Below, piece by piece: positions 7,934 through 16,718 of a stretch of DNA of 64,000 bases. This DNA comes from a virus, in the IMG/VR virus record IMGVR_UViG_3300034351_000048, positions 16,225-80,224 of that record. One strand, written 5' to 3'. The position numbers and the translations under genes were made by a program. Under the pieces are notes generated by a model. That model was not told the DNA's origin. It did no database searches and saw nothing but the letters and a program-made list of their open reading frames with translations. Each line of letters starts with the position of its first letter. Position 1 is the stretch's first letter.

Positions 7934-8926
7934 ATGAGTAAAGCACTATTTAAATTATCCAATGTTGATATTCATGAAATTTCTGTTACAAAATCACCCG
8001 CAGTTGAGGAAGCTACAGTAATTGTAAGAAAATCTGATAATTCTATTCAAATAGAAACAAACATTATACATAAAAATGATAAAGGCCAAATATTTCAATA
8101 TGCATTAGTCCCAAATAAACCTGACAAACAAGGGGATGTAATAACCGATAGTGAAATAGAAAAAGCTACAGAGAGATTAAAGAAAACAATATTTGACGGT
8201 GGATTACGTATAGGCAAGGAACATACGGACTTTAACAATGATGTTGTGGATTATGCTTTTACAGAGTATGACGATTCAGGATTTATAGCAAAACATTATG
8301 GGTTTCCGGAAGATAAAATAGTTAAAGGTGCTATGATTGTTGGAATGCAATTAACAGAATTCGGTAAAAGTGAATTTGATAATGGGAATTTTAAAGGAAT
8401 TTCTATAGGTGGAATAGCAGAAAAAGAAGATATAGAAAAATCTATAAATAACAATTCTAATGATATAATAAAATCGTTATTATCTACAATTTTAGGTATA
8501 AAAACAGATATAAATTTAGAACAGTTAATAAAAAATGCTGTAAATGAACAAATAGAAATTTTAAAAAATGATAAAACAGATAAATCGGAGGTTAAAAAAT
8601 CTATGGCTGATGAAAATAAAGATCAAAAATTAGATGAAACAAAGACTGGAAATGAAGTTTCAAAATCTAATACAGATCCAACACAAGAAAAGTTGTTAGA
8701 GCTTGAAAAAAGCTACAATGAACAGGTGAACAATAACAAGATTTTAATGGATTCTATAACAGAATTGAAAGATATTGTTAAAAATCTTAGTGGCAAACTG
8801 GATACAAATATAGAAACTGTAGATAAATTAGCAAAAGCTAAGGGTGTATCTAAAACCAATGATCCTCAACCATTTGAAAAAATGTTCCAAAATGGTTTAT
8901 TCGGGGATGATGAAGATCAAAAGTAA
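7934..8926 (+). CDS. Prohead protease (XkdF/S78_2-like) fused to scaffold region
   Basis: 330 residues. The N-terminal 180 look like an XkdF-type serine protease: His in GKEHTDF (about 95) and Ser in FKGISIGG (about 155) are the likely catalytic residues. The C-terminal 150 are charged and coiled coil (ELEKSYNEQVNNNK), typical of internal scaffold, and end just before the capsid gene. The protease would process the scaffold and possibly the capsid during maturation. A strong internal start at 8603 probably makes the scaffold alone. Confidence 0.85.
   Translation: MSKALFKLSNVDIHEISVTKSPAVEEATVIVRKSDNSIQIETNIIHKNDKGQIFQYALVPNKPDKQGDVITDSEIEKATERLKKTIFDGGLRIGKEHTDFNNDVVDYAFTEYDDSGFIAKHYGFPEDKIVKGAMIVGMQLTEFGKSEFDNGNFKGISIGGIAEKEDIEKSINNNSNDIIKSLLSTILGIKTDINLEQLIKNAVNEQIEILKNDKTDKSEVKKSMADENKDQKLDETKTGNEVSKSNTDPTQEKLLELEKSYNEQVNNNKILMDSITELKDIVKNLSGKLDTNIETVDKLAKAKGVSKTNDPQPFEKMFQNGLFGDDEDQK
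8603..8926 (+). CDS. Putative nested scaffold protein from internal in-frame start
   Basis: Within the protease gene, GGAGG at 8587-8591 lies 11 bases before an in-frame ATG at 8603. Translation from there gives 107 residues (begins MADENKDQKL) containing only the coiled-coil scaffold. Phage lambda uses the same design, with Nu3 nested in C. The ribosome binding site is seen directly; use of the start is inferred. Confidence 0.6.
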   Translation: MADENKDQKLDETKTGNEVSKSNTDPTQEKLLELEKSYNEQVNNNKILMDSITELKDIVKNLSGKLDTNIETVDKLAKAKGVSKTNDPQPFEKMFQNGLFGDDEDQK

Positions 8927-8946
8927 GAGCAAAGGAGTTTTAAATT

Positions 8947-9873
8947 ATGGGTAATGTAGTAGATTTAAGAAAAGCGTTATCAACAGATAAACTTGGTACA
9001 TTGGGTGTTAGATCACCTGAACAGGCAAGAAGATTTATAGAAAAGCTTAGAGCTGAACCAACAACGTTACAATACGCAAATGTTGTTCAAATGAGTAATG
9101 AGAGTAGAGTTTTTAATAAATTAGATATAACAAGTAGATTTATAAAACCTGCTAATGAAGGTATAAGATTAAGTGATGGAGATAAAGTAGATCCCGCACA
9201 TAGCACTGTAACACTAACAACTTATAAATACATTGGTGAAATGGATATTACATATGAAACTATTGAAGATAATATCGCAAGAAACCAATTAATCCCACAA
9301 CTTAGAAGTTTAATTTCTAGAAAAGTTGCTGAAGATATTAGTGATTATGTTATGAATGGCGATACTACAAGTTCCGATGTTGAACTGAAAAGAATGAATG
9401 GGTTTTTGAAATTAGCTACTTCAAATGTATATGATTTAGTAAACAATCCTATTTCTTTAACACACTTTGATGGAGCTTTAGCTTTATTTCCTCTTAGATA
9501 TAGAACTCAATTAAGAAACTGTAAATGGATTTTACAACCAAGAACAAGAGATACATATATTTTAGGATTAACAAATGTAGATACAATGCTCGGTGATGAG
9601 GCAAGAAACACAAGATTAAACCCTAATCCTTTAGGTTATCCTATACAATTAGATTCTATTATCGATACTTATGCAAGTGGAAGTAATACAGACACAAGAG
9701 GTCTTTTTACAACACCTGAAAACATGTTAATAGGAATCTATAGACAATTTAATATTGATTTAATCGATGATAGACATAGAGAAGTGTTTACACTTCATGT
9801 AAGTGGTAGAGTTGGTTGTCAATACTTAGAAGAAGAAATGGTTGTTAAATTAAACAATATTCAAATTGCTTAA
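8947..9873 (+). CDS. Major capsid protein, HK97-fold
   Basis: 308 residues directly after protease-scaffold, the usual order. Contains an E-loop-like region with GIRLSDGDKVDPA (about residues 73-85), a spine helix RNQLIPQLRSLISRKVAEDI and C-terminal P-domain. No protease processing site can be named with confidence; the N-terminus is short, suggesting a separate scaffold, which fits the nested start upstream. ATG follows AAAGGAG. Confidence 0.8.
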   Translation: MGNVVDLRKALSTDKLGTLGVRSPEQARRFIEKLRAEPTTLQYANVVQMSNESRVFNKLDITSRFIKPANEGIRLSDGDKVDPAHSTVTLTTYKYIGEMDITYETIEDNIARNQLIPQLRSLISRKVAEDISDYVMNGDTTSSDVELKRMNGFLKLATSNVYDLVNNPISLTHFDGALALFPLRYRTQLRNCKWILQPRTRDTYILGLTNVDTMLGDEARNTRLNPNPLGYPIQLDSIIDTYASGSNTDTRGLFTTPENMLIGIYRQFNIDLIDDRHREVFTLHVSGRVGCQYLEEEMVVKLNNIQIA

Positions 9874-9895
9874 TTGAAAATTTTGGAGGAAGTGA

Positions 9896-10186
9896 ATGAA
9901 ATTAGCTTTAAAGGTTGGATCACAATATTCGGTGGCAATACCTAATAAAAAATCAACAGGGCATAATGATAAGTTTTTAAAAATTAAATTTGTTAAGAAT
10001 GAACCTGTTGAAGTAGATGAAACTTTAAAAACAAGTGATAATCAAAAATTAACTAAGTATCTTTTATCCATGAAAGAAATTATTTCACATGGTGGAGATA
10101 CAATTGAAAGAAATATTTTTGATGAAATTAAAGAAGAAATAGAAGAAGATAATAAAATAGATACAAACAAGAAAGGAGCTAAATAA
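9896..10186 (+). CDS. Hypothetical structural-region protein, 96 aa
   Basis: Lies between capsid and decoration-type genes, ATG behind TTTGGAGGAA. N-terminal half beta-rich, C-terminal third acidic (EIKEEIEEDNK). Could be a capsid accessory or head-tail protein; no domain recognised. One base separates it from the next gene. Confidence 0.6.
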   Translation: MKLALKVGSQYSVAIPNKKSTGHNDKFLKIKFVKNEPVEVDETLKTSDNQKLTKYLLSMKEIISHGGDTIERNIFDEIKEEIEEDNKIDTNKKGAK

Positions 10187-10187
10187 G

Positions 10188-10562
10188 ATGGCTGATATAA
10201 ATTGGATTAGATCCAAAAGACCATGTACTACAATTGTTGCTGCTAAAAGATTTATAAATACACAAGGAACAACCTATCCTACAGGAGCGGGCGATGATTC
10301 TTTAGGGTGTAACATGGTTACAGGCGCTATAGGTGATTATTTATCTTATGCGGGTATTGGAGCCGAAATTGTAGCTACATGTGCGGATTCAAGTGCCTTA
10401 ACTTTAGGAACAAGCTTTGAATTAATGGTAGAAGCTTTAACAGGTAAATTAATCGCAGCTACCACGGGTGAAAAAGTAGTTGCTGAATTGATTGATATTT
10501 TAGGTACACCTGGAGTAGATGGAGATATTGTAGTAAGAGTTGTAAGTTATTACATGCCTTAA
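10188..10562 (+). CDS. Probable capsid decoration protein (DUF2190-like), 124 aa
   Basis: Glycine- and alanine-rich beta protein with the pattern of capsid cement proteins that follow capsid genes: GAIGDYLSYAGIGAEIVATC, ALTGKLIAATTGEKVVAEL, DGDIVVRVVSYYMP. It would bind the outside of the mature head. It is unusually small. Assignment rests on composition and position, not on catalytic residues. Confidence 0.5.
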   Translation: MADINWIRSKRPCTTIVAAKRFINTQGTTYPTGAGDDSLGCNMVTGAIGDYLSYAGIGAEIVATCADSSALTLGTSFELMVEALTGKLIAATTGEKVVAELIDILGTPGVDGDIVVRVVSYYMP

Positions 10563-10585
10563 TATTAATACACAGAGAGGTTATT

Positions 10586-11599
10586 ATGGAATTTAAAAGA
10601 ATGGAAGATGGCACTATAGCTATAAAAAGTTATAAGGTAGCCAACGAAGCAATGGTTAAAGGTGATGCGTTAGACTCTCTTGGTGATAGAAAATCGACAA
10701 CAGGTTCATGTGTTGGTATTATGGCAGAAAATACTTCAAGTGGAACTTTTTTTTACTATTATCCATTGAATACAAACATTGCTAGAATAACAATAGCTAC
10801 CGGATTTGATGCTAATACCGGTATAGAATTAAAATATACTCATGGTACAGGTTGGGAACAGGCAAGCTCTACAGATATAGTTGGTGCTGTATTGATTGAA
10901 CCTGTAGACAAAACACCTACAGCCTCTACAATACTAGCTGGAGAAGATGTATATGCTGTTGTTATAAGAGGAGTAGGTGGGGCTTCTTCAGGAACTAATT
11001 TCTTATCCTTGACAGACACTCCAAGTGCTTATACTTCAAGTGGCAGTAAGTTACTTGCCGTAAATGCGGGTGGGACTGCTGTTGAATTCACGGATGCTTT
11101 AGCTACAAAAAAGACAATTACAATTGCGGATACAGTAAATTCTGAATGTTTAGCATTAGTTCAAAATGATGTTACAAATAATCCTGACACCTTATTAATA
11201 ACAAACACTGGAACAGGTAATGAAATTGAAGTAAACACAGATGAATTCGTAGTTGATAAAGGTTCTATATTACATAAAGGTCAAATAAGTGCTCCAATAG
11301 TAACACTTGTGGATGGTGCTACAATTACACCTGATTTCAATGATGGGAATGTTCAATCTATTACACTTGGAGATAATAGAAACATGGCTAACCCATTGAA
11401 TATGACAAGTGGAGCTAGATATACATTATTTGTTATACAAGATGGTACTGGTAGTAGAACTATAACTTGGGATACAGCTTATTTATGGGAAAGTGGCACA
11501 GCTCCAACATTATCTACTGGTGCAGGAGACGTTGATATTATAGAATTTATTAGTGACGGAACAAACATGTATGGAGTAGATTATTTAGATTTTAGCTAA
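10586..11599 (+). CDS. Capsid decoration/fibre protein, 337 aa
   Basis: The N-terminal 120 residues resemble a DUF2190-type capsid-binding module (MVKGDALDSLGDR). Then comes the fibre motif FLSLTDTPSAYTSSGSKLLA (about residues 137-156) and a beta domain ending near NMYGVDYLDFS. The motif recurs in the next gene (FTGLNDTPSTY), so the two genes share parts. Likely a head-attached fibre or decoration protein that may bind carbohydrates or the host surface. Confidence 0.6.
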   Translation: MEFKRMEDGTIAIKSYKVANEAMVKGDALDSLGDRKSTTGSCVGIMAENTSSGTFFYYYPLNTNIARITIATGFDANTGIELKYTHGTGWEQASSTDIVGAVLIEPVDKTPTASTILAGEDVYAVVIRGVGGASSGTNFLSLTDTPSAYTSSGSKLLAVNAGGTAVEFTDALATKKTITIADTVNSECLALVQNDVTNNPDTLLITNTGTGNEIEVNTDEFVVDKGSILHKGQISAPIVTLVDGATITPDFNDGNVQSITLGDNRNMANPLNMTSGARYTLFVIQDGTGSRTITWDTAYLWESGTAPTLSTGAGDVDIIEFISDGTNMYGVDYLDFS

Positions 11600-11609
11600 G
11601 GGTGGAAAT

Positions 11610-14021
11610 TTGGAAACTAGGTTGATAAATGACAAATTAGCATATAAAATATACAAAACATCCATTGAAGATGTTAATCAAGGCGATGGTATAGACCTAA
11701 GGGGAGACCGCTTAAACAGGGGGAACTCCCCTATCTTAGGTATATCAGCTTTGAATATTAAAGCAGGTCAAAATATTTGGGTTTATCTACCTGGTACTGT
11801 TTCTGAAATAGTAATAAATGAAATTGTAGATTTAACATCCAATGCAGAATTATATTATGATGCGGATTTCGGCGGATGGGTAAATTCAGCTTCTACAGAA
11901 TATACAAATTTTATTATAACTAACCCTTCAAATAAAACTTTAACATCCACTTTACCTATAGGGACTAAAGTTGAAGGTATAATTATATATAGTAAAGATA
12001 TAAATTCTTCCCCATCAACAATTTTTAATAAAATACAATTTGATACAACATATACACCAGGTACAGAACCCGAAGGATTGGTATGGTGGAATTCTGATGA
12101 TTATACATTAAATATCTCAACGGGTATTGGCCCTGTATTACAAGTAGGACAAGAAGACTATATAGTTGTATATAATGCTAATGCTTATCAAATTGATAAT
12201 GGGAAAGTCGTTCAACCGTCAGGTGGTTTAACGGGAAATATTATAAATATTGACAAAGCTATTGCAAATACTCATGAAGGTTTTGAACGTGCTATATGGG
12301 TAACAACAATGGATATCCCTGCCAGTTCTATAGGATTAGCTGTAAAATTTGGTAAGGTAAGAAATTTAGACACCTCAACTTTTAATCTTGGCGATACAGT
12401 TTATTTAAGTGATACTACAGCGGGTGAGTTAACTTCAACTCCTCCATCTTTTCCAAGTTATAGAGTTCAAATAGGTGGAATTGCTGTTAAGGATAGTACA
12501 AATGGGGAATTATTTGTATCTCCAAGAGGAGAAGAATCACAAGATACAGCAATTAATTTTTGGAATGGGGCGTTTAGGGAAAGTTTTGATTTTAGAATTG
12601 AAAGTAATGGCAGTGTTATAACCGGTTATCTTAATCCATCAAACGGGCATGATGATATGACAATGATATTTAGTGATGGATTCTCAATGCTTACAACAAT
12701 GCCACCTGTTGAAATAGTATTAACTGCAGGAACAGATACAAACCCACAGGTTAATTACGTATATGTTCCTAAATCAACTAAAACATTAACGGTATCTACG
12801 TCATCTTTTCCTTACGATAGTGAGCATATCAAAGTTGCACAAGTTTTACTACAATCAGTTGTAAGTGTTCAGCATAATGGTGCATTACGTAATCAAAATT
12901 GGAATGATCATATTGAAGATACTAAAACTTTTCAAGGTCACCTTTTACATATAGGGGAAAAACTTAGACAATTTGAAGCACAGTGGTTTTCTGGAACTTC
13001 AGGTTCTGTTACTATTAATTCAACTCCAACTCCTGATAATGTGTTTATAAAAGTAACTTCTGGTATAGTTTATCAGTTACATAGGCAAAATTTTCCTATA
13101 TTAGATATGAATCCTCATACAATTGATGCTGTAGATATAGTGTTAAAAACATTCACAATAAGTGGAGATGGGGACTTAAGTTCTATATTTCCTGATGGTA
13201 GATTAATAAATGTAAATGGGTCAACTGGAAATAATGGGTTATATACAATAGATTCAACAACATATTCAGCACCAGATTTTATTATAACAGTTGAAGAGCC
13301 TATACCAGATACAACCGCTGATGGATATATAGCTGATGATATACATGTTGTAAATAATTTTACAACTTCTTATAAAAAAATATTAAATCTTAATTCTGAA
13401 ACTACAGATGCTTTAGGAAATACATTAGCAAATAAATCTTTTAGTTTTGTTTTATGGGGGGTAGCAAATAAATCAGGTGAACCCTCACATATAATGTTAA
13501 ACTTACCTACTGGATCGTATGCAAGATTATCACCTGATTTGGCTGTAAATGATGCTAATAATTATTCAGTTTATTCTATACCAGATGAATTTAAGGGAGT
13601 AGGTTTTCTTATAGCAAGATTTACTTTCCAATTAGGACCTGTAGGACAATCATGGACATTATATAATACAGAAGATTTGAGAGGTAAAATTCCTAATTCA
13701 ACCGCTGGCGGTGGTGCTGGTGGTGGAGGAGTAACCGAGTTTACAGGACTTAACGATACACCCTCCACATATATAAGCGAAGCGGGGAATTTTACAAAAG
13801 TAAACGATTCTGAAAATGCGATAGAGTTTTCAAGCTTAAATGAAGATAGCTCTGGTAATATAAGCATAAGTGGGGTTCTTAAAATAGGTCAATTCAATGC
13901 AACTGAAGCCTCTGGATTGACACCCGCGAATGGGGATTTTATATATGTAACATCTACAAACGGAACTTTTACAAGCATTGGTTTTTGGGGTTATGAAAGC
14001 GGATCATGGGTAAAATTATAG
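11610..14021 (+). CDS. Large head fibre/decoration protein, 803 aa, TTG start
   Basis: Starts with TTG at 11610 behind GGGTGG. The N-terminal module is a paralogue of the preceding protein (NQGDGIDLRGDR versus VKGDALDSLGDR). A long beta-rich body follows, then a Gly-rich hinge GGGAGGGGV near residue 700 and the motif FTGLNDTPSTYISEAG. Size and composition suggest a fibre anchored to the head. A strong RNA hairpin lies in the early coding region at 11695-11741. Confidence 0.55.
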   Translation: METRLINDKLAYKIYKTSIEDVNQGDGIDLRGDRLNRGNSPILGISALNIKAGQNIWVYLPGTVSEIVINEIVDLTSNAELYYDADFGGWVNSASTEYTNFIITNPSNKTLTSTLPIGTKVEGIIIYSKDINSSPSTIFNKIQFDTTYTPGTEPEGLVWWNSDDYTLNISTGIGPVLQVGQEDYIVVYNANAYQIDNGKVVQPSGGLTGNIINIDKAIANTHEGFERAIWVTTMDIPASSIGLAVKFGKVRNLDTSTFNLGDTVYLSDTTAGELTSTPPSFPSYRVQIGGIAVKDSTNGELFVSPRGEESQDTAINFWNGAFRESFDFRIESNGSVITGYLNPSNGHDDMTMIFSDGFSMLTTMPPVEIVLTAGTDTNPQVNYVYVPKSTKTLTVSTSSFPYDSEHIKVAQVLLQSVVSVQHNGALRNQNWNDHIEDTKTFQGHLLHIGEKLRQFEAQWFSGTSGSVTINSTPTPDNVFIKVTSGIVYQLHRQNFPILDMNPHTIDAVDIVLKTFTISGDGDLSSIFPDGRLINVNGSTGNNGLYTIDSTTYSAPDFIITVEEPIPDTTADGYIADDIHVVNNFTTSYKKILNLNSETTDALGNTLANKSFSFVLWGVANKSGEPSHIMLNLPTGSYARLSPDLAVNDANNYSVYSIPDEFKGVGFLIARFTFQLGPVGQSWTLYNTEDLRGKIPNSTAGGGAGGGGVTEFTGLNDTPSTYISEAGNFTKVNDSENAIEFSSLNEDSSGNISISGVLKIGQFNATEASGLTPANGDFIYVTSTNGTFTSIGFWGYESGSWVKL
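11695..11741 (+). other. GC-rich RNA hairpin inside coding sequence
   Basis: ACCTAAG (11695-11701) pairs with CTTAGGT (11735-11741) and GGGAG (11702-11706) with CTCCC (11726-11730), leaving a 4-base bulge. The loop holds AGGGG that could alternatively pair with CCCCT. This is strong for an AT-rich genome. The encoded protein aligns without a gap to the paralogous upstream gene, so it is not an insertion. Confidence 0.5.
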
Positions 14022-14030
14022 GAGTGAATT

Positions 14031-14531
14031 ATGAGTGATTATTACACAAGCCCTAAATATGGGGTTGCAGTTAAAGAAGGTTCTTCTTCTTGGATAGTAA
14101 AATTAAATGATTTAAATCAAATTTTAACAGATTCAGATTTAGAACAATTACAAAATGAATACAGGGAATATTATGCACCTAATGCGGTCAAATGGTTATT
14201 ATTTTTAGAAGTAGATACAAATTATATAGCTCAAAATCCATTGTTATTAACAAATATAGATGATTTAATAACAGGTTATCAAACATCACCACCTTCAACC
14301 GAACCAAATGTAGGAACTAAATATATTGTTAAGACTACGGGTTTAAGCGGATGGGCATCACAGGATGAAAAATTAGCGGTTTATATTAATACTGCAAATC
14401 CTTATGACCCAACTGATGCAACACAATGGGCGTTTTTAACACCTTCGGATGGGTATGTTGTTCAAAATAAAGCGGATGATAAGGTTTATGAGTGGAGTAG
14501 TGCTATTTCAGCACAATGGGGTGAATTATAA
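14031..14531 (+). CDS. Fibre-associated protein with DUF2793-like C-terminus, 166 aa
   Basis: The C-terminal part (PPSTEPNVGTKYIV, GLSGWASQDEKLAVY, DGYVVQNKADDKVYEW) resembles the DUF2793 module found at the ends of phage fibres. The N-terminal part is unknown. It may be a fibre tip, chaperone or accessory for the 803-residue protein upstream. Confidence 0.45.
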   Translation: MSDYYTSPKYGVAVKEGSSSWIVKLNDLNQILTDSDLEQLQNEYREYYAPNAVKWLLFLEVDTNYIAQNPLLLTNIDDLITGYQTSPPSTEPNVGTKYIVKTTGLSGWASQDEKLAVYINTANPYDPTDATQWAFLTPSDGYVVQNKADDKVYEWSSAISAQWGEL

Positions 14532-15076
14532 TGTATTGTAGTATAGAGGAAGTCAGAAATAAAGATACTTTAAATTTAACAACTGCTATGACAGATAGTG
14601 AAATAGAAAATTACATTCAAGTTTCTATGGATATGATAGACCATTTAACTAAAAGTATTTTTGATGTAAGATATTTAAAGTTTACATATGATGATTTGAA
14701 TATCTATGACTACTCTATATTTACACCCTATCCAGTAATTAGTTTGGATTATGTGAAAGATTATGATACTGAGATTGAAGTAAAATACACCAAAGGAAAA
14801 AGGAAAATAACGTCTATAATAAGCTATGTAGATAAATATAAATTTTCTAAATATACAACCGTTGAAGGTTATTTTGGTTATGAGGAAACACCTTTTGAAA
14901 TCAAAGAGGCTACATGTATATTAGCTTTATGGATTATAGAATATAAAGATGATTTAAGTCCTAATATATTAAGAGAAAGTATAGATACTATTACGGTTCA
15001 ATATGGCAGTAAATTACCTAATCAAGTATTGAATTTATTGTTTTCTAAGACAAGGACACGTATGAAGTTGATTTGA
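14531..15076 (+). CDS. Head-tail connector (gp6/adaptor-like), 181 aa
   Basis: Starts on the stop of the previous gene. N-terminal CSIEEVRNKD, ALTDSEIENYI-type pattern (here AMTDSEIENYIQVSMDMID) is typical of the helical head-tail adaptor that docks under the portal. Position between decoration genes and tail genes agrees. Length 181 is ordinary. Confidence 0.6.
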   Translation: MYCSIEEVRNKDTLNLTTAMTDSEIENYIQVSMDMIDHLTKSIFDVRYLKFTYDDLNIYDYSIFTPYPVISLDYVKDYDTEIEVKYTKGKRKITSIISYVDKYKFSKYTTVEGYFGYEETPFEIKEATCILALWIIEYKDDLSPNILRESIDTITVQYGSKLPNQVLNLLFSKTRTRMKLI

Positions 15077-15085
15077 GGTTAATAA

Positions 15086-15457
15086 ATGATTTCAAGATTT
15101 TTATGGGATCGATTTAAAGTATCCTTAACTATAAAAAATAATGATGAAATATTTTACATAAATGGAATTAGGAAATTAAAAAATCCTGGAACTAAATCAA
15201 GTTTATTAACTTCCCCTGAAACAAATGTAGGGTATTCAAGTGAGAAAACACAAACTTTTTATATATATCCGAAAGATAAAGAATTGTTAGAAGAAGGGTA
15301 TAACATAATACATATAGGAACAGATAATTATGAAAATAATCCTTTTGTAATTAAATATATACATCCAAATGCTTATAGATTAGGTAGTGCGATGTTTTAT
15401 GTAATAGAATGTGAGAATGACAGAAAAATAACCTTAAGTGAGGGGGGAATTTTATAA
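15086..15457 (+). CDS. Putative head closure / head-tail joining protein, 123 aa
   Basis: Beta-rich small protein following the adaptor, where head closure (stopper) proteins usually lie. No firm motif. Start ATG behind TTGAGGTTAATAA. Stop overlaps next start. Confidence 0.4.
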   Translation: MISRFLWDRFKVSLTIKNNDEIFYINGIRKLKNPGTKSSLLTSPETNVGYSSEKTQTFYIYPKDKELLEEGYNIIHIGTDNYENNPFVIKYIHPNAYRLGSAMFYVIECENDRKITLSEGGIL

Positions 15458-15714
15458 TGGAATTTAGATATAAATTAAAAATAGATTATACAGACACAAA
15501 ATTAAAAAATGTTTATAAGGAATATGATAAAATCTACAATATACCAAATGAATTAGTAAAATACGCTAAAAATTTAAAATTTCAAGGAATTAATGTATTT
15601 GAAGAAATTTCAAAAATTGAAATCAAGAAAGTAGAAAAAAAAGAAAAGATTTCAAAAAATGAAGACTCTAAGAATGACAAAGATAAAAAAGATTTCAAAG
15701 AAGAAAAAGAGTAA
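15457..15714 (+). CDS. Hypothetical protein with Lys-rich tail, 85 aa
   Basis: Compact N-terminal 55 residues followed by a very charged tail made of Lys, Glu and Asp (about residues 55-85). Overlaps the preceding gene by one base. Function unknown; position suggests a head-tail accessory. Confidence 0.5.
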   Translation: MEFRYKLKIDYTDTKLKNVYKEYDKIYNIPNELVKYAKNLKFQGINVFEEISKIEIKKVEKKEKISKNEDSKNDKDKKDFKEEKE

Positions 15715-15736
15715 AAAGTAAAGGTGTATTCACATA

Positions 15737-16165
15737 ATGGTTAATATTAGAGTAGATGATAGACAATTAAGAAATCACATACTTAAATTAAATACCAGAT
15801 TAAAAAGTGGTATGAAGAAAGTATTTAATAAATTGGCTAATGAGACATTAAAAAGAACTGATAAAAGATGGGATCAACAGGTCAACCCTGATTTCGAACC
15901 TTGGAAACCTTTAGCATTTTCCACAATTATGAGAAAAGGGCATGCTACTATTTTATATGATACAGGATTATTACAAGATTCAATAGAAAAAGAAATATAT
16001 AATGACGGATATAAAATATTTACAGATGTGGATTATGCCGTTTATCATCAATATGGAACACATAACATAGAAAAAAGAGAATTCTTAGGGTTTGAGGAAG
16101 AGGAAGTAAAAAGAGCAAGAGAAATAATAGTAAACTTCTTGGAAAAAGGTGATATACGTGAGTGA
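15737..16165 (+). CDS. Phage virion morphogenesis / tail completion protein (gpS-like)
   Basis: 142 residues. Family pattern is clear: WKPLAFSTIMRKGHATILYD, TGLLQDSIEKE, DYAVYHQYGTHNIEKREFLG. Proteins of this Mu gpG / P2 gpS type complete the tail and help joining to the head. Overlaps the next gene. Confidence 0.75.
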   Translation: MVNIRVDDRQLRNHILKLNTRLKSGMKKVFNKLANETLKRTDKRWDQQVNPDFEPWKPLAFSTIMRKGHATILYDTGLLQDSIEKEIYNDGYKIFTDVDYAVYHQYGTHNIEKREFLGFEEEEVKRAREIIVNFLEKGDIRE

Positions 16166-16706
16166 TGTAAACAGTGTGGCTAACATAGTATATAGTTTCT
16201 TAAAAACGAAATTAATAACAATAGGTATTCCATCCGAAAAATGTTTTTTATATGTTTTGGATGATACACCTACAAAGTTTTATGATATACCCGCTGCCAT
16301 GATATACTTTGATATAGCTAATGATGAAAATATATTTACTAAACAGTATTCACAAAGAAATATTTCAAATACTGAAAATTATATTTATAATAAAGTTGTC
16401 AGTCAGACTTTAAATTGCATTGTTAATATCTTTGATTCAAGGGAAAAGATATTTTTACATAAAGATAGGTTTTATACTGTATTTAATACAGATGTAATAC
16501 CATATGAAGAAAACGATATTACAAATAACATAAAATTAAATTTTAAAAGAAATCAAATAGCATCTTTAGAATCTAAAAAACCAGGTGTATGTGTAGCACA
16601 GATTTTTATGGAATTTATGTACTCCTTATTTTTTATTCAAGAAGGTGGCTATAAAATTACAGATATCGATACAAGTAATGTAAGATATCGAGAAGAAATT
16701 CAATAA
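16158..16706 (+). CDS. Putative tail terminator, 182 aa
   Basis: GTG at 16158 lies 7-8 bases behind AAAGGTG and is preferred over the GTG at 16149 inside that ribosome binding site. Alpha/beta protein between tail completion and sheath, the usual place of the tail terminator in myoviruses. No diagnostic motif. Confidence 0.45.
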   Translation: MSDVNSVANIVYSFLKTKLITIGIPSEKCFLYVLDDTPTKFYDIPAAMIYFDIANDENIFTKQYSQRNISNTENYIYNKVVSQTLNCIVNIFDSREKIFLHKDRFYTVFNTDVIPYEENDITNNIKLNFKRNQIASLESKKPGVCVAQIFMEFMYSLFFIQEGGYKITDIDTSNVRYREEIQ

Positions 16707-16718
16707 TAGGAGGGTTAA

